64,000 nucleotides of DNA from positions 1-64,000 of the forward strand of contig JAGBAO010000014.1 of the NCBI GenBank assembly GCA_017938925.1, given 5' to 3'. Below, piece after piece: positions 16,897-26,832 of the stretch (the stretch's first letter is position 1; each line of letters begins with the position of its first letter). Under the pieces are notes generated by a model that did not search any database, was not told where the DNA came from, and saw only the letters and a program-made list of their open reading frames with translations. The translations under genes were made by a program, and so were the position numbers. Origin of the DNA: Bacteroidales bacterium. Its GTDB lineage: Bacteria > Bacteroidota > Bacteroidia > Bacteroidales > UBA932.

Positions 16897-19752
16897 TTAG
16901 AAGCTGGTCAGGAGCTTGAACTCACCCTGCTGGAGAGTTATGCTGCCTGAGACTGATGCTCCGTTGTTGAAGTAGTCCTTCCAGGTTCCGGATGGAACGG
17001 TCACCGTTGTTGCAGATGTCTTGAAGTTACCCACAACATAGAACTTCTTGCCACCTGCGTTACCTTCTATGGTCTTCACATCAGAAGCTGCGTTCCATTT
17101 GAACACTCCTGACTGGCCAGAGAAGAACTCTGGGTTGTCGTTACGGAACTTGATCAGTTTTGCATACGTGTCATAGAGACCCTTGCGGGCTGGATTTGCC
17201 ATGTACTTGTCAGTCACAACCGGCTTGTTGCCTGTGCGGCCGCCTTCTTCGATAGAGAAGTCGTAGCCGATCTCACCGAACTGCCAGATCATCTTAGGAC
17301 CAGGTGCAAGGAGGAAGAATGCAGCGGAAGCACCTGCGCGACGCATCGGCACCGTGATATCCTTCTGCTCCTTGTTTACAGTAGCATTAGGCTTCTGACC
17401 TGGAGTCATGAGCCAGAGTTTCTTGAGATCAGGACTGAAGTAGACGTCATATGTTCCGGCCTTTGCCACTCCCACATTACCGCCACCTGTAGCCATATCC
17501 ACAGCCTTGCCGGCAGATGCCTTTGCACCTTCTGCAGCAGCACCCCAATTGTATGCAGATGTCCACTTGTCATCATTGAACTTACGCACCTTGAACTCAT
17601 CTGTTGCAGTAAGAGCAACATTCTTGACAACGAAGATATCTCCTGATGCTGAGAACTTGAGATCATCCTTAGCCTCCCATTTACCTCCGACACCGATGAG
17701 TCCCCACTCGACAGACACGCCTTCCGGTGTGGTCACACCTGCACAGAGACGCTCCTCATCGTGGCTCTCCATGTAGCTTACCCAACCGCCATAAGGGCCG
17801 TTCTGCTCATATGAGCCTGAGAAGTTTCCGACCTTTCCTCCAACAGCCTCACGGTAAGTGTGGTTCATGTTTCTCCAGAGCTGTATGCCATGCTGTGCAA
17901 GGACAAGTTCCTCTCTATATTCAGCAAGGTGCTCGAAGATGACAACCGCCTTGTCATTGACTGACCAGATATGGTCCGCATAGCCCTTGAGGATAGCTAC
18001 ACGGCTTGCATCGTACTGTCCCCATTTTCCGACATCCGGATCTGTCTTGGTCTGAGTGAATCCCTTTGTAAGGTCAAAACGGAAACCGTCCACCTTGTAC
18101 TCAGTGAGGAGATACTCGAGGCTCTGCTTCACATGCTCCTTGACCATAGGATTTTCATGATTGAAATCATGATATACGTTGTATGGATGCGTAGGTGCTC
18201 TGTTGAACCAAGGGTTATTGTCAGCAGTGGCGTCACCATCCCACCACAACTTTGCCCAAGGATGTGATCCTGTAGCATGGTTGTAAACGACGTCAACGAT
18301 GACAGCGATTCCGTTCTCATGACAGAGGTCGATGAACTGCTTGTACTCCTCACGGGTTCCGTAGTACTTGTCAAGGGCGAAATAGTGGTTAGGGTTGTAT
18401 CCCCAGCTCTCATTGCCATCAAACTCCTGGATAGGCATGAGCTGAACCGCATTCACTCCGAGATTCTTGATATAGTCGAAGTTCGCAGTCGCACCTGCTA
18501 TGTCGCTGGTCTCTGTGAAGTCACGGAAGAGCATCTCATAGATGATGAGGTTGTTCTTATCCTTGACCTCAAAATCTGTCACCTTCCATGAATATGAAGG
18601 CTGGTTGATCTGGAATGCAGAAATGAGAGCCTTGGCTCCTGCAGGGAACTCCGGTGCACCTTCAACCCATGCGTCATTCCACTGGTCATAGACTATGTTG
18701 GAGTATGGATCGCTCACATAAGTATCGGTTCCCGATTCATTTCCGAGACGGTACTGGAAACGGTACTCCTTGTCGGCGTCGAAGTCGCCGAGAGTGATCC
18801 ACCAGCAACCTGCTGTCGGATCCCACTTCATGCAGCCTTCTTCAACTCTCTTCCACTCGTTCCAGTCACCTACGATATAGCAGTACTTGTGTGACTTCTT
18901 TGCAGTGTCCTGATCGTAGAACACGAAGGTCATCGTGCCGTCTGCATTGTAGTTGATGCCATGCTTTGCACCTGCAGGAAGTTCTGCGGTCACGAGCGGA
19001 TGCGGCTCGAACGGCACCGGCTTGTACTTGTTGTCAATTGCAGAGCAGAACTGGTCTGCCTCGTGGCTCTTGGTGTTGCCGTCTTCCGAACGCACTATGA
19101 TTGCGAGCTTAGTGATCGGAGTTTCGCCGCTCTCGAAATATTCACGCACTGTAGGCTCGAGCTTGAGTTCCCAGTGGTTGTCTGCAACCTTTGTAAAATG
19201 TGTCTTCTCGGTAGGCTGTCCCCACTCACCCTGCACATACATCCACTCGCCTTCTACCACAACTCCAAGGTGTCCGTAAAGTTCACCGGTGTGTCCGTAA
19301 AGCGGGTTGTCAGCAGCTGGCTTGAAGATAATGGTTGCAGGAGAGTCTGCGTCCGGGCAAACCGGATCCACCTCGATGCCTGATGTCGGATCAGGATAGG
19401 ACTCACCCTTCTCGGCTGCTGTACCTGGAGCCTGGATCACGGAAACAATCACCGGCTGGCTTCCCGATCCGCTGAACGAGAGTTCTGCGGTACGCTCCTT
19501 CGGACTATTGGCCTGCACCATCACCTTGACGGTCATGCCGGACTTGCCATAGGTTGGAGTGGTCGTACACCATGTTGCGCTGGACTTAACCGCCCATGCG
19601 TTTTCAGCCGTAACGGTCACTGTGAGCGTGTCGGCGTCTCCGCCAAACTCAAGAGTGCTAGGACTCACGGAAAGCGAGCCGTCCAGCTCATTGTTCTTGC
19701 AGCCGACCAGAGCGATCAGAACTGCAGCAAATGCAAATAGGATTCTTTTCAT
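16897..19752 (-). CDS. Multi-domain GH13 surface lipoprotein: BACON, CBM and an inserted SusE/F-like module
   Basis: 951 aa. Lipobox LVGC (Cys18), BACON-type domain (about 28-110, 'VSPSTLEFGGDADTLTVTV'), a beta-rich region with a CBM48/Ig-like domain (about 130-370, 'YCYIVGDWNEW'), then a GH13 barrel. Region I is DVVYNH (487-492), the nucleophile D560 (GFRFDLTKG), the acid E607 (IFEH) and the third Asp D665 (MESHDEER). Just after D665, residues about 680-790 form a complete SusE/F-type binding repeat (WGLIGVGGKW ... FKVRKFNDDKW ... YDVYFSPDLKKLWLM), and the barrel resumes at about 800. Sequence and place in the operon suggest the surface endo-amylase (SusG role). It follows the SusE-like gene at 19817 by 64 bases. 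Confidence 0.88.
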   Translation of the reverse strand: MKRILFAFAAVLIALVGCKNNELDGSLSVSPSTLEFGGDADTLTVTVTAENAWAVKSSATWCTTTPTYGKSGMTVKVMVQANSPKERTAELSFSGSGSQPVIVSVIQAPGTAAEKGESYPDPTSGIEVDPVCPDADSPATIIFKPAADNPLYGHTGELYGHLGVVVEGEWMYVQGEWGQPTEKTHFTKVADNHWELKLEPTVREYFESGETPITKLAIIVRSEDGNTKSHEADQFCSAIDNKYKPVPFEPHPLVTAELPAGAKHGINYNADGTMTFVFYDQDTAKKSHKYCYIVGDWNEWKRVEEGCMKWDPTAGCWWITLGDFDADKEYRFQYRLGNESGTDTYVSDPYSNIVYDQWNDAWVEGAPEFPAGAKALISAFQINQPSYSWKVTDFEVKDKNNLIIYEMLFRDFTETSDIAGATANFDYIKNLGVNAVQLMPIQEFDGNESWGYNPNHYFALDKYYGTREEYKQFIDLCHENGIAVIVDVVYNHATGSHPWAKLWWDGDATADNNPWFNRAPTHPYNVYHDFNHENPMVKEHVKQSLEYLLTEYKVDGFRFDLTKGFTQTKTDPDVGKWGQYDASRVAILKGYADHIWSVNDKAVVIFEHLAEYREELVLAQHGIQLWRNMNHTYREAVGGKVGNFSGSYEQNGPYGGWVSYMESHDEERLCAGVTTPEGVSVEWGLIGVGGKWEAKDDLKFSASGDIFVVKNVALTATDEFKVRKFNDDKWTSAYNWGAAAEGAKASAGKAVDMATGGGNVGVAKAGTYDVYFSPDLKKLWLMTPGQKPNATVNKEQKDITVPMRRAGASAAFFLLAPGPKMIWQFGEIGYDFSIEEGGRTGNKPVVTDKYMANPARKGLYDTYAKLIKFRNDNPEFFSGQSGVFKWNAASDVKTIEGNAGGKKFYVVGNFKTSATTVTVPSGTWKDYFNNGASVSGSITLQQGEFKLLTSF

Positions 19753-19816
19753 ATTTGTATGGTTATCTAAAACTGGTAATCTGTGGCCCGGTCAGGGGCC
19801 ACAGACCTATAAAGAA

Positions 19817-22036
19817 TTATTTTGCTTCAGAAGGATGCTTGCCAGCCTCCATGACATAGACATGCATCTTCTCAAGATGGAACCAGATATCATAAGTACC
19901 TGCAGGTACCTTCATATCCTTGGAACCACCTGAAGTGATCACGACATAGCCCTTGTTTGCCTCAAGAGTTTCGCCATAACTCTCAAGTCCGAAGTTTGCG
20001 TTATCGTCCCAACTACCTGCCTTGCGGACCTTGAAGCCTCCTGTGACTTCAACACCTGTCGCCACAAATACGTTAGCATCTGTTGTCTTCTTCATCATGA
20101 TATCGTCTGCAGCTTCCCAGCCTTTCACTCCGATGACACCATAGATTGAATCTTCCTCAAGAGCTGTAACGCCAGTCGCTATGGAGTTCTCAGTAACAAC
20201 TGGTGCAGCAGGCTTCTCAGGTGCAGGTGCTTCACCAGTCGCACCATCAGGAGTCGTTCCCTCTGTCATCAGATAGAACATAGTAAGATCAGCCTTAAGG
20301 TACACGTCATATGTACCACCAGCAACCATCTTACTGTTTCCAGAACCCGCAGCACATGGATATCCGGTATCAGCAATGACATCGCCTTCATAAACAAGTT
20401 CAGTTCCCCATGTGTTGCCTTTACGGAACTTGAATTCATTATTGGCCGCGAAAGTCACGCCCTTTGCAAAAATCCAGTCACCGTTCTCAAACATTGTTAC
20501 ATTTGTATCCCAGTTGCCGTTAACACCGATAATACCCCACTCTGACACTGGAAAATCACTGCCCGGAACATTCGATCCTGCTGTCAGAACATAAAGCTTC
20601 TCGTTTGCGTTATCGTAGTAAATGTCGTAGTTACCATCTGCTGGGACAGTCATATTCTTACCATCCTTAACAACATCAAGTGCATCACCGACAGCGATAG
20701 TTACATTTTCTTCTTCAACACCCTCGCCTACCTTGAGACCTCTGTTGTCATCCCATTTTCCGTCAAGGCGGAGCTTGAAGCCTTCACCGGCCTTAAGAGC
20801 AACATCAAGAGCTGCACGGAAACCAGACACATCGCTCATAAGCACATCGTTATCCCAGTTGCCGCCAACACCAATTAGATTCCAGCCTTTGACCTCTACC
20901 GGTGTCTCTGGCTCTGGCTCCGGTGCAGGAGTTGTTCCTTCCTCGATGCCGTATGCCTTTGCGTTGAGCTCGTATGTGATATTGTCAGGGTTGTTGAGGT
21001 TGAGGTATACGCGGTACTTGCCGGCCTTAGCCTCGATGTTGTCGCCACCAGCAGTAACCACACCGTCCTTCACGCCCCAGTTGAGATCCCAACCTGCGTC
21101 CGCGCGGAACTTGAAGTTTCCGTCAGCTGTGAACTCTACGTCAGCATAGAATCTCTGCTTTGCAACATGGAAGTTCATCACCACGTCATTATCCCAGTCA
21201 CCGTTGACACCGATTACGCCAACCTGATCGAATGCGAAGTTCTTGATGAGCTGAGGAGTCTTCTTGTCAAATGTCAAGTGATAGAACTTCTTGGTCTGGT
21301 AAGCAGCAATGTTGGATCCACCTCCTTTAGTAAGCGGAATCTTATCAGCTTCAGCAGCAACCTCAGTACCCTCTGGAACAGAGTGCTCGCCATTGTCAGC
21401 TCCCCAGTCAGTTCCTGTGATCTTGAACTCATTTGTGGTCATATCGAAGTCGTTGATTCCGAAACCGATAATACCGGAATATGTCTCATCAGCACCTGCG
21501 AAATCAAACACATACTGTCCCTTTCCAGGAGTCCAGCCCTGATATTGACCCACAATTGTCATCTTAGGGTAATCCCTCTCAGCAGCAGTAGCAGTAGCAT
21601 TGACAGGAACACCGGCAGAGTAGATCTTTGCAGACTCACCTGTGTATGCGCTCACATAGAACTCTACGTCTGTAGCGACTGCATCAAGAAGTTCAAGTCC
21701 TTCGAAGAGAGCCACGTTGATGGTCTCGTAGTAGAGGACTGCTGTTGTGTCGGTGATGCCCGAAGAAACGATAGCCTTTGTCGCGCCACCCTTCTCTGCC
21801 ACCTCGATTGCATAAGTCACCTGAGTGCTCACGCCGAAGTCTGCGCTTGTCCAGTTGAATACAACTGAATCCACAGCCATGTTAAGCGGAGTGATCTTGA
21901 TCGTATCAGGAAGATCCGAAAGAACAGGAGCCACAGCCTGGTCAGCAGGCAGCATCTGCACCAATTCCGCCTTCTGGCAACCGGCGATCATGCCGATCGC
22001 CGCAGCCAATGAAAGGATATATTTTGTAATTTTCAT
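19817..22036 (-). CDS. SusE/SusF-like starch-binding lipoprotein with five repeat modules
   Basis: 739 aa. Lipobox IAGC (Cys20), an N-terminal SusE-type Ig domain (about 40-145, 'INVALFEGLELLDAV'), then five beta-sandwich modules at about 157-262, 270-360, 384-490, 497-592 and 628-730. Most modules open with IGVxGxWDxD, have FKxRxxxxWDxN in the middle and end YDIYY...LYVL. They match the starch-binding repeats of SusE/SusF; canonical SusF has three. A proline/glutamate linker (TPAPEPEPETPVE) follows module 2. The protein should be outside the cell, holding starch near SusCD. It lies 23 bases after the susD stop at 22060. Confidence 0.85.
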   Translation of the reverse strand: MKITKYILSLAAAIGMIAGCQKAELVQMLPADQAVAPVLSDLPDTIKITPLNMAVDSVVFNWTSADFGVSTQVTYAIEVAEKGGATKAIVSSGITDTTAVLYYETINVALFEGLELLDAVATDVEFYVSAYTGESAKIYSAGVPVNATATAAERDYPKMTIVGQYQGWTPGKGQYVFDFAGADETYSGIIGFGINDFDMTTNEFKITGTDWGADNGEHSVPEGTEVAAEADKIPLTKGGGSNIAAYQTKKFYHLTFDKKTPQLIKNFAFDQVGVIGVNGDWDNDVVMNFHVAKQRFYADVEFTADGNFKFRADAGWDLNWGVKDGVVTAGGDNIEAKAGKYRVYLNLNNPDNITYELNAKAYGIEEGTTPAPEPEPETPVEVKGWNLIGVGGNWDNDVLMSDVSGFRAALDVALKAGEGFKLRLDGKWDDNRGLKVGEGVEEENVTIAVGDALDVVKDGKNMTVPADGNYDIYYDNANEKLYVLTAGSNVPGSDFPVSEWGIIGVNGNWDTNVTMFENGDWIFAKGVTFAANNEFKFRKGNTWGTELVYEGDVIADTGYPCAAGSGNSKMVAGGTYDVYLKADLTMFYLMTEGTTPDGATGEAPAPEKPAAPVVTENSIATGVTALEEDSIYGVIGVKGWEAADDIMMKKTTDANVFVATGVEVTGGFKVRKAGSWDDNANFGLESYGETLEANKGYVVITSGGSKDMKVPAGTYDIWFHLEKMHVYVMEAGKHPSEAK

Positions 22037-22059
22037 ATTCTATAACAGTTATTTGACCA

Positions 22060-23679
22060 TTAATAACCTGGGTTCTGCTTGAGCTCAAGGTTAGTAGCGA
22101 GCTCAGTTGATGGAACAGGGAAAATGTTGAAGTGAGCCGGAAGGTCTCTTCCTGCGTAGTCACCACCCTTGTATGTCCAGTTGTATCCCTTGATCCACTT
22201 TCCGTAGCGGATGAGGTCTGTACGGCGATGGCCTTCCCACATGAGCTCACGAGCACGCTCTGCCATGAGGAAGTCCTCGTCAACAGTTGTCGGAGCAGCT
22301 ACGCCTGCACGGTCAGCAAGAGCCTTGAGCTGTGCAGATGCGTTTCCGCCGGCATGCATACAAGCCTCAGCATAGATAAGGTGGATCTCACCGAGACGGA
22401 TGAGAGGCCAGTCGATGTCGCTGAAGTTCTTTGTTGCAGCGGTAGCAGCATACTGGACTGCTGTTGAGTCATGAGGCACGTTGTTGAACTTGATGCATGA
22501 CCATCCATTGAGGAAGGTGTTGAGCTGGCCTTCCATTGACTGTGTACGGCCCTTGATATAGAAATATGCACGCTTGTCGGTGATGTTGTAGTTACCGGTT
22601 GCGAAGTCTGCAGAAACAGGCTCGAAGTACTTCTGAACGAAGTGGTCAGGAACACGGTTACCAGCCCATCCACCGTTGATACCGATGATAGCTACTGCAC
22701 CATCATCTCCCGAGAGGGTAGAGAGTGTAAGGTATGTTGTACCACCGTATGACTGAGTGTTTTCTGCATCATAAGCAGCAGCGAAGAGCATTTCCTTTCT
22801 TGCGTCAGGGTTCTCACCATTGTCACCGCGGAAAAGTTCTGCATGAGTCGGAGCAAGAGCGTAGCCCAGACCGTAGATTTTCTCGCAAGTTGCCTTTGCC
22901 TCAGCCCACTTGGCCTCACCTGTATAAACCTCGGCATTGAGGTATACACGTGCGAGGAGACCGAGAACGGAGCCCTTGTCAGCACGCGGATAGTTCGACT
23001 GAGCTGCAGGCATCTTGCTGTCATCGGATGCAAGATCCTCGAGTTCGCTTACGACATAGTTGAAGATCTCTGTACGTGGAGTCTGAGGAGGGTTGTAGCC
23101 ACCACCGAACTGAGTGTCCTCTGTTGAGAAAGGAACCTGTCCGAATGTATCCATGGCTGCCCAGTAGAAGTATGCACGGAGGAAACGGGCCTCTGCACGG
23201 AACTCCTGAACCTTAGCCTTGACCTCTGCAGGTACGCCTCTGAGGTCGAGGTTTGCGTCAGAAGTCTGACGGAGATACTCGTTCACGTAAGTGATACCCT
23301 GGAGGGTACGTACATACACTGCATAGACAGCATCGTTGAGGACGTCGCCCTTCCATGTACAGTTGTTGAGGTCATTCACCCATGCGTCTCCCCATGCACA
23401 CTTTGCAGCATCCGCTGTTACCTCCTGAGTCGACCAGAATGCGCGGATGAACTCAGATGCACCACCGTCGGCAACCTGAAGGTCCTGAGTGTTGTTGGAA
23501 ACAAGCTGGAAGTAGATCTTGGTAAGACCCTGGAGATAGCCGGCCTCATCTGCGCCATATGCAGTCTCCGAAGTCACGTCTGTCGGGTTCAACGGAACGG
23601 TGTTGAGGTCACCGACACAAGCTGTGAGCATTGCGGCTGCAGCCACAGCAGAAAATATATTTTTAATATTCAATTTCAT
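22060..23679 (-). CDS. susD: SusD/RagB-family starch-binding lipoprotein (pair 2)
   Basis: 539 aa from ATG 23679. I prefer this start to the ATG at 23691, which overlaps the susC stop, because an AGGA-type site precedes it and the signal peptide (MKLNIKNIFSAVAAAAMLTAC) is then standard; both are possible. SusD features are 'LNTVPLNPTDVTSE', 'AEARFLRAYFYWAAMDTFGQVPF' and 'MAERARELMWEGHRRTDLIRYG'. The sequence is a close paralogue of the SusD at 10012. It acts with the SusC at 23691 as the glycan-capturing lid. Confidence 0.93.
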   Translation of the reverse strand: MKLNIKNIFSAVAAAAMLTACVGDLNTVPLNPTDVTSETAYGADEAGYLQGLTKIYFQLVSNNTQDLQVADGGASEFIRAFWSTQEVTADAAKCAWGDAWVNDLNNCTWKGDVLNDAVYAVYVRTLQGITYVNEYLRQTSDANLDLRGVPAEVKAKVQEFRAEARFLRAYFYWAAMDTFGQVPFSTEDTQFGGGYNPPQTPRTEIFNYVVSELEDLASDDSKMPAAQSNYPRADKGSVLGLLARVYLNAEVYTGEAKWAEAKATCEKIYGLGYALAPTHAELFRGDNGENPDARKEMLFAAAYDAENTQSYGGTTYLTLSTLSGDDGAVAIIGINGGWAGNRVPDHFVQKYFEPVSADFATGNYNITDKRAYFYIKGRTQSMEGQLNTFLNGWSCIKFNNVPHDSTAVQYAATAATKNFSDIDWPLIRLGEIHLIYAEACMHAGGNASAQLKALADRAGVAAPTTVDEDFLMAERARELMWEGHRRTDLIRYGKWIKGYNWTYKGGDYAGRDLPAHFNIFPVPSTELATNLELKQNPGY

Positions 23680-23690
23680 GTCTATCCTCA

Positions 23691-26600
23691 TTAGAAGTTA
23701 ATGTTCAGACGGAGAGAGTAAGTACGTGGTCTTGGCCAGAAAGATCTGTCAACACCGTCGGTGCTGTTGATTTCAGGGTCAATTCCAGAGTACTTTGTGA
23801 GAACGAATACATTCTGGCATGAAGCTGCGATACGGATGTTACCTGCCCACTTGCCGAGATCCTTGAATGTGTAACCGAGGTTGATGTCATCAAGACGGAA
23901 GAATGAAGCATTCTCAAGGTAGTAGTCTGAGAAGAACTGGTAGTCACCGCTGATCGCCTTGAAGCCAGACTTGACAGCTGCCTTTGCGAAGTTAGGAAGG
24001 TTTCCTGCGTTCACGTCGAAGTATGCTGTAGAGTTGTTGGATGCGAAGTCATTGAACACCTTGTATCCTGCTGAACCGTGGCCGTTGAAACCGAAGTCCC
24101 AGTTCTTGTATGAGAGCTTAACGTTCACACCATAGTAGAAGTCAGGGTTAGCGTCACCTGCACAGTACTTGTCGTCGTTGTTGATCACGCCGTCTTCGTT
24201 GCGGTCAACGAATGCATTCTGAACCGGCTTGCCCTCAGCATCATAAAGCTGCTGGAACACCCAGTATGAATATGGAGCGTAACCCACCTGATGGCGTCCT
24301 ACATAAGAACCGGTACCGTGTGAGATACCTGAAGTCTGGATGTAGTATCCTTCCTGGTCTGTTGCGTTGAGCTTGGTGATCTTAGTGTCCTGGAATGTAC
24401 CGTTCACGCCGATAGAAAGATGCCAGTCGTTTGTCTGAACAGGGATCACGTTGAGAGCGAACTCAATACCCTTGTTCTGCATAGATCCTACGTTTGTAAG
24501 CACCTGGTTACCGAAGTTCGATCCCATTGGAGTGAGGACGTTGTTGAGGAGGTCGTCTGTGTTACGCAGATATGCATCAACGTTACCTGTGATTCTGTCA
24601 CCGAGGAAACCGAAGTCAACACCGACGTTGTATGTAGTGGTAGTCTCCCACTTGATGTTCGGATCGTAAGCACCCGGAGTCCACATGAACTGGAAGCCCT
24701 GTGCACCCATGTAGTACTGCTGGTAAACGTCAGTAGAGAGACCGTAGCGTGCAAGGTGTGCGTACTCACCGATACCGTCCTGCTGTCCGGTCATACCGGC
24801 AGAGAGACGAAGCTTGAGCTGTGACACAGGCTTCACGTTCTTGAGGAAGCCTTCCTCCTTGATGTTCCATGCGAATGCGCCTGATGGGAAGAGACCCCAA
24901 CGGGTTGCAGGAGAGAAGCGTGAAGAACCATCGTTACGGAGTGACACTGTGAAGAGATACTTCGAAGCGATAGAATAGTTGATACGTCCGTAGAATGAAA
25001 CGAGGTAGTTCTCCCATCTCCATGTAGGGTAACGGCCGTCGATTGTCTCGTCTTCCTTGAGCTTAGGCTCGTCAGTGATGTTGAAGTAGCTGATGGTCTT
25101 GTTAGCACCATAGAAGTTCTGCCAAGAGTAACCTGCCATCACGTCGAGAGTATGGATTCCCCAAGTCTCGTTGTAGTTGGCGTATGCCTCGAGAGCAGTA
25201 CTGCGACGGAGCTGCCACTCAGTAGAGTACTGACCGACTCCACGGTTTTCAGTGTCAGACCATGCCTGATATGAGCCGACCTCGACACCGTTCTTGTTGT
25301 TGTAGTCAGACCAGTCCATTGAAGCAGTCACGTTGAACTTGAGTGACTCAAGACCGTGAACCTTGTAGTCGATGCCTGCACTACCGACGAAACGGCGTGA
25401 AGTACCGTAGCTGATTCTTTCATACAGCTGTGACATAGGGCCTACACCGAGGAGTGTGTTAGGTGCGAATGCATCTCCGCGACCTGTACCGTAGTTGAAG
25501 TAACCGTTACATGTGGTCATATCCACTGTACCGTCCTCATTGCGGAAATATGGATCCTGAGTAGGGTTGAAGAAGGCAGCGTTTCCTACCACTCCACCGT
25601 CAGCATAGTTAGAGTATGTATATACACCCTTTGCGTTGAGGTTGATGGTGAGGTGCTTGTCGAAGAAGTTAGGAGACAGGCTGAAGTCAACCGTTCCCTT
25701 ATCGTAAGTCGAGCCTACGAGGGTACCTGACTGGTCAGTGTAACCGAGAGATGCACGGTAAGGCATACGGTCGTTCACGTTTCCGCTCACGCTCACGTTG
25801 TGGTCATGAGTGATGGCTGTGCGGAACACGATATCCTGATAGTTGATGTTCTGATCCTTGCTCAGACGCGAGCCGATCGTCTTTCCTGCAGGTGTAGAGA
25901 GGTCGCCCATGAGCTGGTCGCCTTCCCAGTAGATGCCGTAATTCTCCTTGATGAAGTCACGGAACTCTGTAGGGTTGAGCACCTGGAGCTGCTTTGAGTT
26001 CTGCTGGACGCTCACGCTACCGCTGTAAGAGATCTGCGGACGGTTACCCTTACCCTTCTTTGTTGTGATGAGGATGACACCGTTTGACGCACGTGAACCG
26101 TAGATGGCTGCCGAAGAAGCATCCTTGAGGACAGTGAATGACTCGATGTCGTTAGGGTTGATCATATCAAGAGGGTTAGACATACCGAAACCACCCTCGC
26201 GAGCGATTGGAACGCCGTCGATTACGATGAGTGGGTCGTTAGATGCGTTGAGGGAAGCGGCACCACGGATACGGATTGTAGATCCTGAACCTGGACCACC
26301 GTCACCAGGGGTGATGAGAAGGCCCGGAACCTTACCCTTGAGCATGTCCTGGGTATTTACCACAGCACCGCGGTTGAGTTCCTCGCTCTTGATTGCAGTG
26401 ATCGAACCGGTCATGTCTTCCTTCTTTACGGAACCGTAACCGATTACGACAACCTCATCAAGGAACTGAGTGTCCTCTGCGAGAGTCACAACAGCAGGAA
26501 CTGCAGATGCTGTGAAAGTCTGAGTCGCATAACCGATGCAGCTGATTTCCACAACAGCATTCGCGCTTGAAACATTAAGGACATAGTCGCCGTCGAGACC

Positions 26601-26768
26601 AGTGGAAGCACCGTTGGTGGTTCCCTGCTCGATAACAGTCGCACCGATGATCGGTCCGACGTTGTCAACAACTACTCCTTTCACCTCGTATCCGCCCTGA
26701 GCGAATACAGATGCGCCCATAATGCATGAAAGCAGGAATGATGCGCATAGTGTCATGATTCTATTCAT
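23691..26768 (-). CDS. susC: SusC/RagA-family TonB-dependent outer-membrane transporter (pair 2)
   Basis: 1025 aa. Signal peptide ending VFAQG, regulatory beta domain (about 27-100), SusC plug signatures 'VVIGYGSVKKEDMTGS', 'IRIRGAASLNASNDP' and 'KDASSAAIYGSRASNGV', and the barrel ending 'YSLRLNINF'. It is co-transcribed with the permease gene upstream (64-base gap) and susD downstream. The first 250 residues agree with the SusC at 11646 in most positions, showing a duplicated importer. Codon choice is somewhat less GC-rich than in pair 1. Confidence 0.94.
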   Translation of the reverse strand: MNRIMTLCASFLLSCIMGASVFAQGGYEVKGVVVDNVGPIIGATVIEQGTTNGASTGLDGDYVLNVSSANAVVEISCIGYATQTFTASAVPAVVTLAEDTQFLDEVVVIGYGSVKKEDMTGSITAIKSEELNRGAVVNTQDMLKGKVPGLLITPGDGGPGSGSTIRIRGAASLNASNDPLIVIDGVPIAREGGFGMSNPLDMINPNDIESFTVLKDASSAAIYGSRASNGVILITTKKGKGNRPQISYSGSVSVQQNSKQLQVLNPTEFRDFIKENYGIYWEGDQLMGDLSTPAGKTIGSRLSKDQNINYQDIVFRTAITHDHNVSVSGNVNDRMPYRASLGYTDQSGTLVGSTYDKGTVDFSLSPNFFDKHLTINLNAKGVYTYSNYADGGVVGNAAFFNPTQDPYFRNEDGTVDMTTCNGYFNYGTGRGDAFAPNTLLGVGPMSQLYERISYGTSRRFVGSAGIDYKVHGLESLKFNVTASMDWSDYNNKNGVEVGSYQAWSDTENRGVGQYSTEWQLRRSTALEAYANYNETWGIHTLDVMAGYSWQNFYGANKTISYFNITDEPKLKEDETIDGRYPTWRWENYLVSFYGRINYSIASKYLFTVSLRNDGSSRFSPATRWGLFPSGAFAWNIKEEGFLKNVKPVSQLKLRLSAGMTGQQDGIGEYAHLARYGLSTDVYQQYYMGAQGFQFMWTPGAYDPNIKWETTTTYNVGVDFGFLGDRITGNVDAYLRNTDDLLNNVLTPMGSNFGNQVLTNVGSMQNKGIEFALNVIPVQTNDWHLSIGVNGTFQDTKITKLNATDQEGYYIQTSGISHGTGSYVGRHQVGYAPYSYWVFQQLYDAEGKPVQNAFVDRNEDGVINNDDKYCAGDANPDFYYGVNVKLSYKNWDFGFNGHGSAGYKVFNDFASNNSTAYFDVNAGNLPNFAKAAVKSGFKAISGDYQFFSDYYLENASFFRLDDINLGYTFKDLGKWAGNIRIAASCQNVFVLTKYSGIDPEINSTDGVDRSFWPRPRTYSLRLNINF

Positions 26769-26832
26769 AAGAATTTTGTTTGGTTAGTAGATTGTTTGTT
26801 ATTATGTTTTCCTTAATTGGTGCAATTGAGGA

